Below are positions 32,990 to 41,104 of a stretch of DNA of 64,000 nucleotides, piece after piece. The stretch spans positions 558,001 through 622,000 of the forward strand of contig NZ_FNUJ01000001.1 of the NCBI RefSeq assembly GCF_900107925.1, in the 5' to 3' direction. The stretch is from Amycolatopsis pretoriensis (GTDB lineage Bacteria; Actinomycetota; Actinomycetes; Mycobacteriales; Pseudonocardiaceae). The notes below the pieces were generated by a model, which ran no database searches, was not told the DNA's origin, and saw only the letters and a list, made by a program, of their open reading frames with translations. The stretch's first letter is position 1. Every line of letters begins with the position of its first letter. A program made the translations under genes and the position numbers.

Positions 32990-33487
32990 TTACTGGACCG
33001 TCACCGCGTCCCCGACGTTCAGGCCGTCGAAGAACGCGGCCGAATCGGCGTCGGTGAGGTGGACGCAGCCGTGCGACGGCGCGTCCAGCGGCCCGGCGTG
33101 GAAGGCGATGCCGCCGGCGGCGAAGAACACCGAGTTCGGCATGTTCGTGCCGTACTCGCTGCTCGTGTGCTCGCGGTCCTTCCAGACGACGTGGAACGAC
33201 CCGGCCGGCGTCGTCTGGTCCGGCGGCCCGAACCCGGCCGGGACCGGGCCGCGCACGACCCGGCCGTCCCGCAGCAGCCAGGCGAGGTGCTGCGCGAGGC
33301 TCACGCACGCGCCGGTCGTGACCGCGCAGGGCGGTGCGGGCGGCGGCGTGGTCGTGGTGACCGGAGTGGACGTCCGGACGAGCGGCGCGGGTTCCGCGAT
33401 CGGGGTCGGCGTCGTCGTGCGCGGCGCCGCGCACGACGCCGTGACCAGCGTCAACCCCAGCAGGGTGACCACCCTGGTAGTGCGCAT
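32990..33487 (-). CDS. L,D-transpeptidase lipoprotein (YkuD domain)
   Basis: A 165-residue protein from ATG 33487 with a signal sequence ending in a lipobox (LVTASC, Cys19), a Thr/Pro linker (about 22-50), and a YkuD catalytic region with TTPAGSFHVVWKDRE, IAFHAG and SHGCVHL (nucleophile Cys near 141). It forms 3-3 cross-links in peptidoglycan or attaches proteins to it. It ends 12 bp before the HemK-like start on the same strand. It is divergent from the lytic transglycosylase gene, sharing the 138-bp control region that holds the CGTGCA motif. Confidence 0.92.
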   Translation of the reverse strand: MRTTRVVTLLGLTLVTASCAAPRTTTPTPIAEPAPLVRTSTPVTTTTPPPAPPCAVTTGACVSLAQHLAWLLRDGRVVRGPVPAGFGPPDQTTPAGSFHVVWKDREHTSSEYGTNMPNSVFFAAGGIAFHAGPLDAPSHGCVHLTDADSAAFFDGLNVGDAVTVQ

Positions 33488-33555
33488 GCCTCTTCCCCTC
33501 GCCGAAGTTCTCCCGCCGATCAGTACGGGTGAGCCGCCCCGGAGGTTGAGCCGCG

Positions 33556-33584
33556 CGTGCACCCGGGTTGTCCCTGCGTGCACC
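33556..33584 (+). promoter_or_regulatory. Bipartite motif upstream of the transglycosylase operon
   Basis: CGTGCA (33556-33561), then TGTCC (33569-33573), then CGTGCACC (33577-33584), reading towards the gene at 33626. The same three blocks with the same spacing occur at 41133-41105 on the minus strand, reading towards the WXG-like operon. TTGTCCCT (33568-33575) also pairs with AGGGACAA (33609-33616) as an inverted repeat. Confidence 0.55.
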
Positions 33585-33625
33585 GCGCCTACCAGGGTGG
33601 GTACCCGGAGGGACAAGGTCGAACC

Positions 33626-34342
33626 ATGACGAAGCTGAGCGCCGAGCAGATCGCCCGGCACGCCTACGCGGCCGGGTTCCGCGGCCAGGGCCTGACCACG
33701 GCGGTCGCGGTCGCGCTGGCCGAGTCCGGCGGGCGGTCGACCGCGCACAACGCCACCCCGCCGGACGACTCCTACGGCCTCTGGCAGATCAACATGCTGG
33801 GCGCGCTCGGCCCGGAACGGCGCCGGCAGTACCACCTGAAGTCCGATGACCAGCTGTTCGACCCGGACACCAACGCCCGGGTCGCGAACAGCATCTCGGG
33901 CGACGGCCACGACTTCACGCCCTGGTCGACGTACACGAACGGCGCGTACAAGCACCACTTGACGGCCGCCCGCAAGGCCGCCCAGGACGTCACGAAGCAC
34001 CACGGGAAGCCCGGCGGGGGCAGCACGGGCGGCAGCACCCTCCGGGTCGACGACGCGGTGCTGCACTCCTACGTGCACCGCACCCGGCACGTCGCCGACG
34101 CGCTGGGCACCACGACCGGGCAGCTGCGCGACGTCCGCGAGATCGCGCGGGACAGCTTCGGGAAGATCGGCGAGGAGTCGGGCTTCGCCGACGCGCTCGC
34201 CGGGTTCGGGCTGGCGCTGCAGCGGCAGGTCAAAGGCGTCGGCGCGCACGCCGACGGGCTCGCGTCGGCGGCCGGGAAGGCCGCGAAGTCCTATCGCGAC
34301 CACGAGACGGCCACCGCCGCCGCGCTGAACGGGAAGGGCTGA
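33626..34342 (+). CDS. Lytic transglycosylase-like (SLT) protein of the ESX-linked cluster
   Basis: A 238-residue protein from ATG 33626 with no signal peptide. Residues 5-115 form a lysozyme-like SLT fold: catalytic Glu33 in VALAESGG, NATPPDDSYGLWQINM near 42-57, and WSTYTNGAYKHHL. After a Gly-rich linker, residues 140-238 are a helical domain (RHVADALGTTTGQLRDVREIARDSFG) resembling ESX/WXG partner proteins. Lack of a Sec signal together with this tail suggests export by type VII secretion. It heads an operon with the CHAP hydrolase and two YbaB-like proteins. Confidence 0.85.
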   Translation: MTKLSAEQIARHAYAAGFRGQGLTTAVAVALAESGGRSTAHNATPPDDSYGLWQINMLGALGPERRRQYHLKSDDQLFDPDTNARVANSISGDGHDFTPWSTYTNGAYKHHLTAARKAAQDVTKHHGKPGGGSTGGSTLRVDDAVLHSYVHRTRHVADALGTTTGQLRDVREIARDSFGKIGEESGFADALAGFGLALQRQVKGVGAHADGLASAAGKAAKSYRDHETATAAALNGKG

Positions 34343-34343
34343 C

Positions 34344-35342
34344 GTGGACACCGCCGCACTCGCGCGCTCCTTCGCGAAGGACCTCGTCGCGCACCGCAAC
34401 AAGCTCGCCGGGAAGGCCGAATACGCCGTCCGCGCCGAATACGCGCTGCACCAGGTGGCCGGGGCGCTGGACGCCCAGCACGACGCCTACCACAAGGAAA
34501 GCACCACGGTCCTGGACCACTGGCACGGCCGCGGTGCCGACGGCTTCCGCCACCACAGCGCGAAGCTGACGAACGAACTGAAGGTCACCGGTGCGGCCGG
34601 CGCGGCGGCGGAGAAGGTCGTCGCGCACGTCGCGTCCACAGTGGACAGCGGGCACGCGGCCGTGCAGCGCCTGGTCGACGAGTACACCGCCCAGGCCAAG
34701 CAGGTTCTCGACGCCGGGGTCGCGGCCGGGACGCAGGCGGCGCTCATGCGGGCCGTCGGGCACGCCGCCGACCTCGCGCCGCGGTACACGCGGCAGTCGG
34801 CGTCGACGCTGCGGCACGTCGACGCGGAACTCAAGGCGGCGGCTAAGGAACTGCACGAGCTGCGAAAGGACCTGACGCACGACGAAGCCGGGGACAAGAC
34901 CGCGCCCACGAAAGCGGTTTCAGGGCGGGGCAAGGACATCGTCCACGCGGCGCGCACCCAGCTCGGCGTCCGGGAGAGCCCGCCGGGCAGCAACCGGAAC
35001 CCGTACGGGCCGACCGCGGCGTGGTGCTCGTCGTTCGCGACGGCGATGTGGCGCAAGGCCGGCGTGAAGATCCCGGTCCTGCCCTTCAGCGGCGACGTCT
35101 ACCACTGGGGTGAGCGCAACGGGCACGCGTACGGCAAGAACTCGCTGCACGAAGCGAAACCCGGGGACGTGCTGATCTTCGGCACCGGCCCCCAGAACAC
35201 GTCAACGAGCACGCACATCGGCATCGTCGAGAAGGTGGAAGGGAACCGGGTCACGATGATCGAGGGCAACTCCGGGGACGCCGTCCGCCGGAACACCCAC
35301 ACGCTCTCGGCGTCGACGTTCTACGGAGGGGTGCACCCGTGA
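34344..35342 (+). CDS. WXG-like protein fused to a CHAP amidase domain
   Basis: A 332-residue protein from GTG 34344, 1 bp after the transglycosylase stop. Residues 1-185 are an all-helical ESX-type domain with a W-H-G turn at 60-62. Residues 200-332 are a CHAP cysteine amidase or endopeptidase: Cys228 in AAWCSSFATAMWRKAG, KPGDVLIFG near 272, His291 in HIGIVE, and MIEGNSG. It would cut peptidoglycan stem peptides. There is no signal peptide, so type VII export through the WXG-like part is likely. Pairing with a glycan-cleaving SLT protein gives a two-activity wall-lysis unit. Confidence 0.9.
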   Translation: MDTAALARSFAKDLVAHRNKLAGKAEYAVRAEYALHQVAGALDAQHDAYHKESTTVLDHWHGRGADGFRHHSAKLTNELKVTGAAGAAAEKVVAHVASTVDSGHAAVQRLVDEYTAQAKQVLDAGVAAGTQAALMRAVGHAADLAPRYTRQSASTLRHVDAELKAAAKELHELRKDLTHDEAGDKTAPTKAVSGRGKDIVHAARTQLGVRESPPGSNRNPYGPTAAWCSSFATAMWRKAGVKIPVLPFSGDVYHWGERNGHAYGKNSLHEAKPGDVLIFGTGPQNTSTSTHIGIVEKVEGNRVTMIEGNSGDAVRRNTHTLSASTFYGGVHP

Positions 35343-35602
35343 TCACCGGAAAAGCCGCCGACCGGACGGTCGCCGTGGAGGTCGCGCCCGGTGGGGCGCT
35401 GCAGGAGCTGACGCTGGAAGCCGCGGCGCTGCGGCTGGAGCCGGACGAGCTGGCACGCCGGATCCTGCTGCTGACAGCGGCCGCGTCGGCGCGGGCCACG
35501 GCTTCCTTGTGGCACAACGCGGACGGCGTCGAGGCGCTCGGCCTGCCCGAGCCGGGGGAAGCCGCCGAAGAGACCATTCCGGACAGCTGGCGGGCGCAGT
35601 GA
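35339..35602 (+). CDS. YbaB/EbfC-like small protein
   Basis: An 87-residue protein from GTG 35339, overlapping the CHAP stop by four bases. The pattern (VAVEVAPGGALQELTLEAAALRLEPDELARRILLLTAAASARA) fits the YbaB/EbfC fold, which in actinobacteria is common beside ESX genes as well as being nucleoid-associated. A second copy follows. DNA binding is not shown; the ESX-linked group may instead chaperone or bind secreted partners. Confidence 0.72.
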   Translation: MITGKAADRTVAVEVAPGGALQELTLEAAALRLEPDELARRILLLTAAASARATASLWHNADGVEALGLPEPGEAAEETIPDSWRAQ

Positions 35603-35997
35603 ACGACTCGCGGACTGCTTCGGAACTGGCTGACGACGCTTTCGCGGCCGAGGAGCCGGGGTTCGGGGCTCGGTTGGCGGCCATTCGCGCGGCCGCGGCG
35701 GAGGACGGGGTGTCGGTGGTGGTCGACCTGCACGGCGCGCTGGTGGACCTGCGGTTCGACCGGTGGGCGCTGAACAAGTCACCGGGGGAGCTGGCCGGGC
35801 TGATCCGGCGGCTGGCTTCGGAGGCGGGCGCGGAGACCTTGCGGCAGGGCCGCGAGCTGCTGGGCGATCTCCTGCCCGGGGAAGGCCCGAGGATCGGACC
35901 GCGGCCGGTGAGCGTGACCGACGCCGGGCCGAGGATCCGCCCGCGCGAGCACACCGGGCCGGACGACTCCTTCCTGCCGGCGACCTGGGCTACCTAG
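35599..35997 (+). CDS. YbaB/EbfC-like protein
   Basis: A 132-residue protein from GTG 35599, overlapping the preceding gene by four bases. The N-terminal helix (FGARLAAIRAAAAEDG), strand pair (SVVVDLHGALVDLRFDRWAL) and second helix (PGELAGLIRRLASEAGAETLRQ) give the YbaB core, followed by a disordered tail rich in Gly, Pro and Arg. Last gene of the operon that starts at 33626. A weak hairpin (GTGAG at 36002, CTCAC at 36013) follows. Confidence 0.72.
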   Translation: MNDSRTASELADDAFAAEEPGFGARLAAIRAAAAEDGVSVVVDLHGALVDLRFDRWALNKSPGELAGLIRRLASEAGAETLRQGRELLGDLLPGEGPRIGPRPVSVTDAGPRIRPREHTGPDDSFLPATWAT

Positions 35998-36013
35998 GGT
36001 CGTGAGTGACTGC

Positions 36014-36787
36014 TCACCGGACGTCGTCGACCAGCCGCGCCAGGCGGTCGGCCAGCCACGGGCCGTCCGCCGGGGTGACCGTCACCCACGGCTCGCCGCC
36101 CACGTCCTCCGGGGTCACCGCGTACCGGCCGGCCGCCGTGTCGAACCAGGCCAGCACCGGGCTCCGGCCCGCCGGGCCCGTCGCCGCCAGCTGGCCGGCC
36201 GCGTACCGCTCCGCCGTCACCAGCGTGGCCAGCGGGCGGACCGCGCGGCCGGTGATGCCGGCCGTGCTCAACGCCCGTTCGAACGCGTCGTACCCGCTGC
36301 GCGCGTAGGCGTCCATCGCCGCCGAATAAGCGGCCCGGGGCAGGCGCAGCTGATCGCCGGGGCCGGGTCCGGCGTCGCCGAGCATCCGGGCCACCGCGGT
36401 GACCAAGTCGTGGGGGCGCACCGGCTCCAGCACCAGGTCGCGGTCGTCCAGCACCGCGAGCACGCCGGCGCCGTCCCGGGCCGCCGCGAGCAGCCGCCAA
36501 GGCGCTTCGCCCAGCACCAGCGCGTCGATGCTGAGCGACGGCGAACCCAGCAGCACGACCAGGTCCGCCAGTTCCGGGTCGACGTCGTCGCCGTCGGTGA
36601 GCCCCGCTTCGGTGAGGCCGGCGAAGACCTGGACGCCCAGGTCGTCGCGCTCGGCGTGCGTCGCGCCGTGCGACGGCACGTCGAACGGGTACGGCGGCGG
36701 CCCGCCCGGTCCCAGGTCCTCCCAGAGGAGATCGAATTCCAGATGCGACAGGATCACTCCCGCCGCCGTCGCGGTGCGCCGCGCCAT
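36014..36787 (-). CDS. ESX secretion-associated protein EspG-like
   Basis: A 257-residue protein from ATG 36787. The opening ILSHLEFDLLWEDLGPGGPPPYPFDVPSHGATHAERDDL is typical of EspG, the cytoplasmic chaperone that binds PE/PPE-type ESX substrates. The two-lobed fold is supported by the length and by the repeated VLAVLDDRDLVLEPV and VLAWFDTAAGRYAV strands. Its presence says that the surrounding WXG and PPE-like proteins are genuine type VII substrates, although no EccC ATPase or other core component is in the window. It is divergent from an AraC-like gene. Confidence 0.85.
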   Translation of the reverse strand: MARRTATAAGVILSHLEFDLLWEDLGPGGPPPYPFDVPSHGATHAERDDLGVQVFAGLTEAGLTDGDDVDPELADLVVLLGSPSLSIDALVLGEAPWRLLAAARDGAGVLAVLDDRDLVLEPVRPHDLVTAVARMLGDAGPGPGDQLRLPRAAYSAAMDAYARSGYDAFERALSTAGITGRAVRPLATLVTAERYAAGQLAATGPAGRSPVLAWFDTAAGRYAVTPEDVGGEPWVTVTPADGPWLADRLARLVDDVR

Positions 36788-36835
36788 GGTCCCCCTTCCC
36801 GTGCCGAGCGGCCGCCGTCCGGCACGATGGTGCCG

Positions 36836-37621
36836 ATGGCCGAGCCGCAGTCGATGGACGTCCCCGCGAGCGGGTACCTCGTCGTCCGCGCGTCCGGCGC
36901 GGCGGCCGCGCGCGCCGCGATCCTCGGCGGCCGCGGCGACCCCGAGGACGTCCAGCTGCTGCTGCGCTGTCCCGTCCCGCGGGCGGTCGCCGAGTCCGGC
37001 GCGAAGCTGACGTTCGCCGACGCGACGCTGCACCTGCAGCCCTCCGGCGTGGTGATGCTGACCGTCGCGGCGGCGAAGCTGTCGATCTCGTTCGCCGAGC
37101 TGCGGCCGCTGATGTTCCGGCCGGTCGAGGTCGACGCGCCGCTGCGGTCGTTGTTCGCCGGCGCCGTCGCGCACGTCGTGGCGGCCGGTCCGCGGCTCGA
37201 CCCGCACGGGCTCGCCCACCACCTGCTGGGCCTGGCCGAACTGGTGCTGCGAAGCGCGCTGCGCGTCGAACTCGACCGCGTCGACGCGCTGGCGACGCGA
37301 AGGCGCGAAGCGCTCGAGTACATGCGCGCGCACCTCGGCGAGCAGTCGCTCAGCGCGGACAAGATCGCCGAAGCGCTGTACATCTCGCGTCGGCGGCTGT
37401 ACCAGCTCTTCGACGACGGCCAGGGCGTCGCGGAACGGCTGAAGGGCCTGCGGATCGAGCGTGCGAAGGCGGTGCTGGCCGACCCGGCGAAGGCGGGGCG
37501 CGGGATCGCGGAGATCGCGCGGGACTGCGGGTTCACCAGCGCCCCGCACTTCTCGCGGACGTTCCGCCAGGCGACCGGCCGGACCCCGCGCGAGTTCCGG
37601 GAGCGGGCGCTGCGGGGCTGA
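36836..37621 (+). CDS. AraC-family transcriptional regulator
   Basis: This regulator starts at ATG 36836 (or 36827) and is about 261 residues long. The C-terminal third is an AraC helix-turn-helix pair: REALEYMRAHLGEQSLSADKIAEALYISRRRLYQLF and IAEIARDCGFTSAPHFSRTFRQATGRTPREFRER. The N-terminal part resembles the sensor domain of AraC_binding_2-type proteins (SISFAELRPLMFRPVEVDAPL). It is divergent from EspG and could control the ESX-linked genes, though this is only positional. No clear ribosome site is seen; the GGCACGATGG before the start suggests a leaderless message. Confidence 0.88.
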   Translation: MAEPQSMDVPASGYLVVRASGAAAARAAILGGRGDPEDVQLLLRCPVPRAVAESGAKLTFADATLHLQPSGVVMLTVAAAKLSISFAELRPLMFRPVEVDAPLRSLFAGAVAHVVAAGPRLDPHGLAHHLLGLAELVLRSALRVELDRVDALATRRREALEYMRAHLGEQSLSADKIAEALYISRRRLYQLFDDGQGVAERLKGLRIERAKAVLADPAKAGRGIAEIARDCGFTSAPHFSRTFRQATGRTPREFRERALRG

Positions 37622-38126
37622 GGTCGACGCCGGCGACGAGCGTCCCGGCCAGCCCGGCGACCTCCAGCCAGCCGCGGCCGCCGGGGGAGTGCAGGGTGAA
37701 CACGGCGGCACGCGGCCGGTCCGGGTCGAGCACGACGGCCTGCAGCTGCGCGCCGGACAGGCCGATCCGCTCGACGATCACCACAGGGTAGCCGCGGCTG
37801 GTGTGCGCGTTGCTGACCTCGCGGATGCCGGGGGTCGTGTCCGCGATGAAGTACCCGAGGTCCGCGGCCTCGCCGGGGTGGTCGACGGGGACGACGCCGG
37901 CGATGAGCAGGGCGGGGTCGGCGTCGCGGTGTTCGACGAGGGCCAGCAGCCCGGCGCGCTGCTCGTGGGCGATCTCCGCGCACTGGACGGCGGCGGCTTC
38001 CAGGCCGAGGTCGCGGGCGGCGTCGGGACCGCGCAGGCGCGCCATCAGCGCGTGCAGCTCGGCGGTGGTGCGCTCGACCGAGTCCAGGTTCACCGGGGTG
38101 ATCCCCGGAACGGCGGGCAGTTTCAC
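37533..38126 (-). CDS. ESX-linked hypothetical protein
   Basis: A 197-residue protein from GTG 38126, overlapping the upstream WXG-like gene by four bases. The core from about residue 70 (ALLIAGVVPVDHPGEAADLGYFIADT, GYPVVIVERIGLSGAQLQAVVLDP, AAVFTLHSPGGRGWLEVAGLAGTLVAGVDL) is beta-rich. The last 30 residues are Pro/Gly/Ser-rich and run 89 bp into the antisense side of the AraC gene. I know such proteins only from position in ESX-type clusters; the function is unknown. Confidence 0.72.
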   Translation of the reverse strand: MKLPAVPGITPVNLDSVERTTAELHALMARLRGPDAARDLGLEAAAVQCAEIAHEQRAGLLALVEHRDADPALLIAGVVPVDHPGEAADLGYFIADTTPGIREVSNAHTSRGYPVVIVERIGLSGAQLQAVVLDPDRPRAAVFTLHSPGGRGWLEVAGLAGTLVAGVDLSPAAPAPGTRAGSGRSPGGTSARSAGRW

Positions 38127-38806
38127 CGGCCACCCAGCGCCGCGGCGAACGCGCTGACGGCACCCGGCGGCGGCGTGACCTTGCCCGCGGGGGTGCGCGC
38201 GATGGTCACGGCCAGCTCGCGCCCGGCGGCCGAGAACGTCTCCAGGTGGGCGGTGATTCCGGCTCGATCGGGGGCTTCCGGCAGGGGATTGCCGCCGGTC
38301 AGGCGGCCGGCGACGCGGGCCGCTTCGGCGTGGTGGGCGCGTTCCAGGTCGCGGGCTTCGGCGAGGACGCGGCCGAGGTCGTCTTGCCGGGCGGTGAGCC
38401 GGGCGCGGGCCGCGGTGAGGTTCGGCTCGGTGGCGGGGGAGAACTGGGCTTCGGTTTCGGCTCGTTCGACGTCGTCGCGCGCGGCGGTGACGGCTTGGCG
38501 GGCGGCGGTGGCGCGGCGGTCGAGGTCTTCGGCCCGGCGGTGGTGGGCGGCGAGGGTGCCGGCCCAGTCTTCGAGGAGGCCGGCGGCGGCGCGGAGGGCT
38601 TCGCGGGTGGCGGCGAGGCCGGTGGCGGCGTTTTCGGCTCGGTCGGCGAGGGCTTGCGCGGAGCGGCCGGCCCATTCGGGGATCGGGCCGGGGGAGCGGA
38701 TTTCCTCGAGGCGGGCGGCTGTGGCGGCGTAGCGGCGGGCGGTTTCGGCGACGGCGTCGGGGCGTCCGGGGACGGGGTCGAAGCCCAGGCCGCGGAATTC
38801 AGCCAT
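38123..38806 (-). CDS. WXG-like helical protein (putative type VII substrate)
   Basis: A 227-residue protein from ATG 38806. It is nearly all helix with two long coiled-coil segments and a helical hairpin turn W45-A-G47 (PIPEWAGRSAQAL), the WXG mark of ESX substrates. The region 95-165 (ARDDVERAETEAQFSPATEPNLTAARARL) is a long antiparallel pair. It is larger than the usual 100-residue WXG100 proteins. It overlaps the repeat-containing gene upstream by eight bases and the next gene by four. Confidence 0.75.
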   Translation of the reverse strand: MAEFRGLGFDPVPGRPDAVAETARRYAATAARLEEIRSPGPIPEWAGRSAQALADRAENAATGLAATREALRAAAGLLEDWAGTLAAHHRRAEDLDRRATAARQAVTAARDDVERAETEAQFSPATEPNLTAARARLTARQDDLGRVLAEARDLERAHHAEAARVAGRLTGGNPLPEAPDRAGITAHLETFSAAGRELAVTIARTPAGKVTPPPGAVSAFAAALGGR

Positions 38807-39176
38807 CGGCTCGGCTCGATTCGGCTGCGGGGTGGGGGCCGGTGGTTGTGGGGCGGCTGGGCGCGTAGGTCGGGTCGGCTGTCGGTTTGGTGGGGTGGGG
38901 GCCGGCGGTCGTGGGGTGGCTGGGTGTGTGGGTTGGGCTGGCTGTTGGCTTGGTGGGGTGGGGGCCGGCGGTCGTGGGGTGGCTGGGTGTGTGGGTTGGG
39001 CTGGCTGTCGGTTTGGTGGGGCGGGGGCCGGCGGTCGTGGGGTGGCTGGGTGTGTGGGTTGGGCTGGCTGTCGGTTTGGTCGCGCGGGGGCCGACAGTCC
39101 CGGGGCGGCCGGGCGCCTGGGTCGGCCGCCGGGCTGCTTTCGCGGCGCAGCCAGACTCGTGACTCCGTTCAGCCAT
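38799..39176 (-). CDS. Repeat protein with 21-residue Thr/Pro/His units
   Basis: A 125-residue product from ATG 39176, whose body is four good and one weak copy of TKPTASPTHTPSHPTTAGPHP. It ends in SSRADG followed by stop and overlaps the next start by eight bases. The neighbouring WXG gene ends in LGRADG with the same stop-start junction (GATGGCTGA), so this reading frame may have arisen by duplication of that junction and growth of the repeat between the two copies. Repeats are frame-preserving (63 bp), so translation is plausible. No signal peptide is seen. Whether it is a real protein is uncertain. Confidence 0.45.
   Translation of the reverse strand: MAERSHESGCAAKAARRPTQAPGRPGTVGPRATKPTASPTHTPSHPTTAGPRPTKPTASPTHTPSHPTTAGPHPTKPTASPTHTPSHPTTAGPHPTKPTADPTYAPSRPTTTGPHPAAESSRADG
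38832..39146. repeat. 63-bp coding minisatellite, five units
   Basis: GTGGGGGCC or a close variant recurs at 38832, 38895, 38958, 39021 and 39084, exactly 63 bp apart. Units two to four differ at only a few bases; the first and fifth are divergent. The period is 21 codons in the minus-strand gene. The composition (GGGGTGGG) resembles that of the noncoding 86-bp array at 30.2 kb. Confidence 0.9.
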
Positions 39177-39456
39177 CAGCCCGGCCCAGCTCCTCTGCCG
39201 CGGCCGCATCCGTTGCCCGGTAGGCCTTCGCGGCCGTCCGGACATCCGCTGCCGCTGCGGTGAAATCCCTCTCCACCGCCCGTATCCTGCCGGACCACTC
39301 GCCCGTCAGCGCGGTCAACGCTGCCGCGACCGGGCCCGGCCCGACCTCATCCGGCGATGGCAGCGAAGCCGCCGCCGCGCCGTACTCCTCGGCCGTGTCC
39401 TCCAAGCGCCGCGCCAGCGCGTCGAGGGCTGCCGGGTCCGCGTGGAAGCCCGTCAT
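39169..39456 (-). CDS. WXG100-family protein (ESX substrate)
   Basis: A 95-residue protein from ATG 39456, all helical, with W54-S-G56 in the turn (LTGEWSGRIRAVERDF) and Y79-R-A-T-D83 near the C-terminus, which fits the YxxxD/E type VII export signal. The start overlaps the upstream gene by four bases (ATGA). WXG100 proteins dimerise and are exported together; the larger 392-residue protein encoded just upstream is the obvious partner. Confidence 0.88.
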   Translation of the reverse strand: MTGFHADPAALDALARRLEDTAEEYGAAAASLPSPDEVGPGPVAAALTALTGEWSGRIRAVERDFTAAAADVRTAAKAYRATDAAAAEELGRADG

Positions 39457-40631
39457 TCGCCGAACACCGGGGGGTACGCCGGCGGGAGGTCGTCGAGGAG
39501 GTCGTAGCCCTTCGCGTACTTGTCGCGGTGCTCGGTGTCCTCCTCGCGCCGCGCTCCCTGGCCCGGTGGGTACATGCCGTACCCGCCCGCCGGGCCGCGG
39601 CCGGCCGTCCCGCCCGGTCCGTAACCCGTTGTCCCGGCGCCGAAACGTCCCGCGCCGGCTCGGCCGCCCTCGCCGAGCGCACCCGGCGTTCCCGCGACGG
39701 GGAAGCCGTAGCCGGCCGCCGCCGAACCCGGTCCGGCGGCGCCGATCACCCCGTCGAACGTGCCCGGGACCCCGGCGCCGGTCACTACCGGCGGCAACGC
39801 GGCCGCCGTCGACGTCGAGTCGTCCGGTCCGGTGCCCGGCTCGTGGCCGGCTCCGTCGTGCGGACCGGGACCCGGCTCGCCGGGGCCGCCCGGACCCGGC
39901 GGCACCGGGGGCCCAGGCGGGACAGGGGGCCCAGGCGGGGGCGCCGGTGGCAGCGGTGTGCTGTCGGGCCCGGCGGTCACCGGCGGCGCCGTGTCGAACT
40001 CCGGGGGCAGCCGGTGGCGGACGTCGTGGCTCGCGCCCTCGTACTGCTCCATCACGCGGACCGCCTCGGCCTTGGCGGCGTCGGCTTCCCGCTTCGTCGG
40101 CAGCTTGTCGTCGAGCAGCTGGTCCAGCATGTACGTGCCCTCGGGGCCGTCGAGCCGCTTCACCGCGTAGCCCTGCCGGAACCACCGCTCGGCCCAGTAG
40201 TGCACCGGCTCGGGCATCCGCTGCTTGGCTTCGCCGACCACCGACGTGTAGTCCTCCAGCCCGGAGCCGACGCGCTGGGCGTTTTCGCCCACCGTCGTCG
40301 CCCAGCCGGTCAGCCGGTCCACCGACGCCGCGGCCTGGTCCGCCGACGGCCCCGTCCACGACTCCCGCAGCTTCCGCACCAGTCTCGACACTTCGTCGGT
40401 CGCGGAGCCGACGCCCTCGGCCACCTGCCGCCACCAGTCCGTGTGCTGGGACAGCTCCGCGGGGATGGCCGACTGCGTCATGTCCCACAGCTCGCGGTGC
40501 TCGTAGGCGTCCCAGTTGATCTTGCCGAACGTGGCTTCGCGGTCGTTGACGGCCTTCTCCCGGCGGACGCGCCGGGCCTTGGCCCGCTGCCGCGCGGTCG
40601 GCGCGTGGTGGGTCGAGTAGAACTCAGGCAT
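39453..40631 (-). CDS. PPE-like/WXG protein with Pro/Gly-rich tail (ESX substrate)
   Basis: A 392-residue protein from ATG 40631. After a basic N-terminus (QRAKARRVRREK), residues 35-200 are helical with W92-T-G94 (LRESWTGPSADQ) in the ESX-substrate turn. Residues 205-275 are Pro/Gly-rich (PPGPPVPPGPGGPGEPG), and residues 275-370 a Gly/Ala/Tyr-rich segment. This layout matches large actinobacterial WXG or PPE-domain proteins exported by type VII systems, and EspG at 36014 would be the chaperone for such a protein. It overlaps the genes on both sides. Confidence 0.85.
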   Translation of the reverse strand: MPEFYSTHHAPTARQRAKARRVRREKAVNDREATFGKINWDAYEHRELWDMTQSAIPAELSQHTDWWRQVAEGVGSATDEVSRLVRKLRESWTGPSADQAAASVDRLTGWATTVGENAQRVGSGLEDYTSVVGEAKQRMPEPVHYWAERWFRQGYAVKRLDGPEGTYMLDQLLDDKLPTKREADAAKAEAVRVMEQYEGASHDVRHRLPPEFDTAPPVTAGPDSTPLPPAPPPGPPVPPGPPVPPGPGGPGEPGPGPHDGAGHEPGTGPDDSTSTAAALPPVVTGAGVPGTFDGVIGAAGPGSAAAGYGFPVAGTPGALGEGGRAGAGRFGAGTTGYGPGGTAGRGPAGGYGMYPPGQGARREEDTEHRDKYAKGYDLLDDLPPAYPPVFGE

Positions 40632-41031
40632 CGACGTCCCCCGCCGGCAGTGCCGTGGCGGCCTCTTCGTCGTTGCTCTGGTGCATCGCCACGACGGTGT
40701 CGAGCGTCTGCCGCAGCGTCGCCAGCTCGTTCAGGTACGACTGCAACGCGGTCTGCAGCCCGCCGCCGCGGACCGCGAACGAGCGGCGCATCCAGTGGGC
40801 GACCGGGCCCTTGCCGTTGGCCAGCTCGACGTCGAGGCTCTTGGCCGTTTCGAGGTGCTGGGTCAGCTCCTCGACGCGCGCGTCGATGGCGCTCTTGGCG
40901 TCGTCGACGCCGCCGTACTGGAGCTCGATGCCGCTGGTCACCGGCCCCGCGACGACCAGCTCGTCGTTCTCACGCCGCCGTTCCGCCCGCAGCTGCCGCC
41001 GCGCGTCGGCTTCGTCGCGCACAGTCGCCAT
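40624..41031 (-). CDS. Small helical ESX-linked protein
   Basis: A 135-residue protein from ATG 41031 (GAGGACC upstream). It is mostly helical (VDDAKSAIDARVEELTQHLETAKSLDVEL) and ends in an acidic tail (NDEEAATALPAGDVDA). Trp at HWMRRSF is the only Trp. It is the first gene of the minus-strand WXG operon (41031 to 37533) and overlaps the PPE-like gene by eight bases. I do not know the family. Confidence 0.75.
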   Translation of the reverse strand: MATVRDEADARRQLRAERRRENDELVVAGPVTSGIELQYGGVDDAKSAIDARVEELTQHLETAKSLDVELANGKGPVAHWMRRSFAVRGGGLQTALQSYLNELATLRQTLDTVVAMHQSNDEEAATALPAGDVDA

Positions 41032-41104
41032 TTGAGGTCCTCCCTCGCCACCCAGGCGTCCATCCTGGCCAATGCCCGCCGCGAAGAGAAGACCGCCCCA
41101 CCCG

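Noticed and set aside
38832..39146. Regular 63-bp repeats considered as a CRISPR array.
   Set aside because: No unique spacers between repeats, units are contiguous and translated in frame, and no cas gene is present.
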